Shown here: one piece after another, positions 5,781-8,075 of the stretch
Layout: the number at the start of each line of letters is the position of its first letter
Numbering within the stretch: position 1 is the first letter of the stretch
NCBI GenBank assembly: GCA_029548585.1
Contig: JAKPNC010000031.1
Location: forward strand, 1 to 8,075
Origin: a bacterium
GTDB lineage: Bacteria > Ratteibacteria > UBA8468 > B48-G9 > JAFGKM01
Reading direction: 5' to 3'
DNA length: 8,075 bases
Translations under genes and position numbers: made by a program
The notes under the pieces: model-generated
Database searches by the model: none
Told to the model about the DNA's origin: nothing
The model's input: the letters and a program-made list of their open reading frames with translations, nothing else

Positions 5781-7832
5781 ATGTCATCTATCGAAAAGAT
5801 AAGGAATATTGGAATAATCGCCCACATAGACGCGGGAAAGACTACGACAACAGAGAGGTTTCTCTTTTACTCCGGAAAGACTTACAAGATGGGCGATGTC
5901 GATGATGGGACTGCGGTCATGGACTGGATGGACCAGGAGAAGGAGCGGGGAATCACCATTTCTTCCGCGGCGACGGCAATCAAGTGGAAAGACTGTACGG
6001 TTAATATTATAGATACGCCCGGCCACGTGGATTTCACCGTAGAGGTTGAAAGGTCATTGAGGGTCCTTGACGGAGCCATAGGGATTTTTTGCGCTGTGGG
6101 GGGGGTACAGCCCCAGTCGGAAACCGTCTGGAGGCAGAGTGAGAAGTATTCCATACCCAGGATAATATACGTCAACAAGATGGACAGGACAGGGGCCGAC
6201 TACTTCAAGGTTCTGGCAGATATCAGGAAGAAGCTGAATGCATCGACCCTGGTTCTGGAGATACCCGTCATGGTTGATGGAGAATTCAGAGGCATCGTTG
6301 ACGTACTGGGGAAAAAGGCTTTCTTCAATAACGATTCCGAGGATGATGAAGGTGAGCCGGTACCGGAAAATATGAAGGAACTCACCGAAAACCTGTACAC
6401 CGAAATTCTCGAAAGGCTGGCCGATATAGACGTGGAAATAATGGAGAATTACGTGAACGGGATCAAGACAAAGGACGATAAGCTGAAGCAGGCTTTGAGA
6501 AAAGGGGTTGTCGAATGCAGGTTCTTCCCCGTTTTCTGCGGGTCTTCCCTTAAGAACAGGGGGGTATGCAGGCTTCTTGACGGAGTGGTGGATTACCTGC
6601 CCTCTCCTCTGGACGTGAAGAGTGCCGTGGGCACAGACCCGGTTACAAAGAAGGAAAAGATCGTCATCTCCGACGAGAAAAAAGGCCTGGCGGCATATGT
6701 CTTTAAGTTATACAACGATCCTTCCGCCGGAAGGCTTTTTTATACAAGGATATATTCCGGAAAGATAAAGAAAGGCCAGGCAGTATACAACTGGTCAACC
6801 GGAACCCATGAAAAAGTTTCAAGGATTTTTGAGGTTCATTCAAACAAGTATATGGAGAGAGAAGAGGCTTTTGCCGGACAAATAGTCATTTTAACGGGAC
6901 TCAAGAAGAGTTATACGGGCAACACCCTGGCTGAGAAGAATAACCCCATACTTTTTGAATCCCTCAAGTTTCCTCAGCCCGTAATTTACGTTTCTGCGGA
7001 GCCGAGAGTAAAATCTGATTACGAGAAGATCTACGAGAGTTTTCTCAGAATATCGGAAGAAGATCCCACCCTCAGCATCAAGACCGATGATGAGACCGGA
7101 CAGATAGTGATAATGGGAATGGGGGAGCTCCACATTGATGTTGCCACGGAACGCCTCAGGCGTGAGAACAAGCTTGAAATAAGGCTCGGAAAGCCTGAGG
7201 TGGCATATCGGGAGACCATAACCCATTCCGGAGTGGGAGAAGGCAGGTTCATCAAACAGGCCGGCAACAAGAATCATTACGGCCATGCCGTGCTGAAAGT
7301 TGAGCCGCTTCCACGCGGGAGCAAATTCATTTTCGAGGATGTTTCCGAGAAGGGCAAGGTGCCCATGGATTTCATTGCCGCCATAGAGGAAGGGGCGAGG
7401 GAAGCCATGGAGGCCGGGCCCCTCCTGGGCAACCCTCTGATGGATATAAAGGTCTCTCTTACCGCCACCTCTTTTCATCCCACGGATTCCAACGATATTG
7501 CATATAAGATTGCCGGGGCGATAGCCATGAGAGACGCCGTATCAAAGGCCGGGCCGGTTCTCCTCGAACCCATCATGAGAATAGAGATCACTGTTCCCGA
7601 GGAATTTATGGGAGAGACCCTGAGCGATATAAACCTCAGGGGAGGCAGGATCGAGAGCCTCAGGACACAGGACAACATAAGGTACATAGAGGGTTTCATC
7701 CCTCTCAGGAATATATTCGGATATGCGACTGTTCTCAGGTCCTTGACACAGGGCAGGGGAAATTATATAATAGAACCCTCATTCTATGAAGTCGTTCCGG
7801 CGGAAGAATTAAAGCGCATCAGGGGGGGCTGA
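5781..7832 (+). CDS. fusA: Elongation factor G (translocase GTPase), divergent in domains IV-V
   Basis: Cytosolic GTPase that drives tRNA-mRNA translocation and, with ribosome recycling factor, splits ribosomes. At 683 residues it is slightly shorter than usual (about 690-700). GTPase motifs are complete: G1 AHIDAGKT at 14-21, G2 RGITISSAAT at 56-65, G3 DTPGH at 78-82, G4 NKMD at 132-135, G5 region CGSSLKN at 253-259. Domain I runs to about 280, domain II to about 390, III to about 475 (MGMGELHIDVATERLRR at 445-461), IV to about 595, V to the end (FGYATVLRSLTQGRG at 646-660). Odd points: the usual GGRGQY of domain IV is GNKNHY at 495-500; the tip loop keeps H566 but has AT in place of DG just before it; the domain V motif usually GDLNxRRG is SDINLRGG at 615-622. 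It lies between rpsG and tuf, the classical place of the main EF-G, but it could be a specialised paralogue. Homology is certain; subfamily is not. Confidence 0.95.
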   Translation: MSSIEKIRNIGIIAHIDAGKTTTTERFLFYSGKTYKMGDVDDGTAVMDWMDQEKERGITISSAATAIKWKDCTVNIIDTPGHVDFTVEVERSLRVLDGAIGIFCAVGGVQPQSETVWRQSEKYSIPRIIYVNKMDRTGADYFKVLADIRKKLNASTLVLEIPVMVDGEFRGIVDVLGKKAFFNNDSEDDEGEPVPENMKELTENLYTEILERLADIDVEIMENYVNGIKTKDDKLKQALRKGVVECRFFPVFCGSSLKNRGVCRLLDGVVDYLPSPLDVKSAVGTDPVTKKEKIVISDEKKGLAAYVFKLYNDPSAGRLFYTRIYSGKIKKGQAVYNWSTGTHEKVSRIFEVHSNKYMEREEAFAGQIVILTGLKKSYTGNTLAEKNNPILFESLKFPQPVIYVSAEPRVKSDYEKIYESFLRISEEDPTLSIKTDDETGQIVIMGMGELHIDVATERLRRENKLEIRLGKPEVAYRETITHSGVGEGRFIKQAGNKNHYGHAVLKVEPLPRGSKFIFEDVSEKGKVPMDFIAAIEEGAREAMEAGPLLGNPLMDIKVSLTATSFHPTDSNDIAYKIAGAIAMRDAVSKAGPVLLEPIMRIEITVPEEFMGETLSDINLRGGRIESLRTQDNIRYIEGFIPLRNIFGYATVLRSLTQGRGNYIIEPSFYEVVPAEELKRIRGG

Positions 7833-7949
7833 AATTTCATGTGATTGCAGGTTCCCGGAATTCTTTTGTTAACGGACTTTTTCCAGGCGTCTTTTGAAGA
7901 CTAAATTTAAAAAGGACTAACAGGCGTTTCACCCAAGGAGGCATAAAAA
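7833..7949 (+). promoter_or_regulatory. fusA-tuf intergenic leader with strong tuf ribosome binding site
   Basis: A 117-base AT-rich spacer. A perfect AAGGAGG (7935-7941) stands eight bases before the tuf ATG, the strongest initiation site in the window. A small five-pair hairpin, GTCTT-TTG-AAGAC (7889-7901), precedes an A/T tract at 7902-7913. TAAATT at 7902 with TTTCCA 16 bases upstream is only a weak match to a sigma-70-type promoter, so a separate tuf promoter is possible but not shown. No strong terminator is visible after fusA. Confidence 0.5.
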
Positions 7950-8075
7950 ATGGCAAAGGAGAAATTTGTAAGGAGCAAGCCGCACGTAAACATAGGAACG
8001 ATAGGACACGTAGACCACGGTAAGACGACGCTGACCAGCGCGATAACGATGGTATTAAGCAAGAAGGGGCAGGCG
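7950..8075 (+). CDS. tuf: Elongation factor Tu, 3' end outside window
   Basis: EF-Tu delivers aminoacyl-tRNA to the ribosomal A site in a GTP-dependent manner. Only the first 42 codons are present, in frame to the window edge. The N-terminus MAKEKFVRSKPHVNIGTIG is diagnostic, and the G1 nucleotide-binding motif GHVDHGKT is at residues 19-26, with TTLTSAITMVL following as the first helix. The variations from the common ERTKPH and TAAITKVL are minor. The start is fixed by AAGGAGG eight bases upstream and the conserved MAKEKF start. Position directly after fusA is the usual str-operon place for tuf; genomes often carry a second copy elsewhere, which cannot be judged here. Confidence 0.97.
   Translation, partial: MAKEKFVRSKPHVNIGTIGHVDHGKTTLTSAITMVLSKKGQA

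Noticed and set aside
5605..5802. Small + strand open frame of 65 codons spanning the rpsG-fusA gap
   Set aside because: It begins within the end of rpsG, runs through both hairpins and overlaps the fusA start, and has no good ribosome binding site or recognisable sequence.
6891..7478. Minus-strand open frame of 195 codons opposite fusA
   Set aside because: Antisense to conserved EF-G domains III and IV, with no recognisable motif; a shadow frame.
7884..7927. CAGGCGT repeated at 7884-7890 and 7921-7927
   Set aside because: A single seven-base direct repeat with no flanking similarity; likely chance.

Overview
The window is a slice of the bacterial information-processing ('str') region, read entirely on the + strand: 3' part of rpoB fused in frame to a complete rpoC, then rpsL (S12), rpsG (S7), fusA (EF-G) and the first 42 codons of tuf (EF-Tu). 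I see no RNA genes, mobile elements, CRISPR arrays or phage genes, and no credible gene on the minus strand.

The most notable feature is the RNA polymerase gene. The beta and beta' subunits, normally encoded by two adjacent cistrons, are read here as one uninterrupted chain with a short linker (nt 659-688), with no stop, start or ribosome binding site between them. Natural rpoB-rpoC fusions are known from Helicobacter and relatives and from Wolbachia. These proteins do not look like those groups, so the fusion may be independent. The beta' part carries both zinc-binding sites, the catalytic NADFDGD motif and an E. coli SI3-type insertion in the trigger loop, but has unusual residues in the otherwise nearly invariant bridge helix.

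Layout: rpoBC ends at 4738 and rpsL starts 16 bases later. rpsG follows after 3 bases, with its Shine-Dalgarno inside the last codons of rpsL. A 156-base gap (5625-5780) contains two consecutive hairpins, the second followed by a T-rich tract like an intrinsic terminator, before fusA. A 117-base AT-rich gap with a perfect AAGGAGG site precedes tuf. The likely plan is a tightly coupled rpoBC-rpsL-rpsG unit, with fusA and tuf at least partly separable in expression. RNA polymerase, the decoding-centre protein S12, the 30S head protein S7 and the two elongation factors are thus encoded together.

Organism: a bacterium of intermediate GC. Arg is mostly AGG and Ile mostly ATA even in the ribosomal protein and EF-Tu genes. 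The SI3-type insertion argues against Firmicutes, Actinobacteria, Thermotogae and Deinococcus-Thermus, and fits a diderm lineage. Some beta' segments recall Chlamydiae and other PVC-related groups, so an uncultivated PVC- or Omnitrophota-like lineage is my low-confidence guess from memory of sequences, not from a search.
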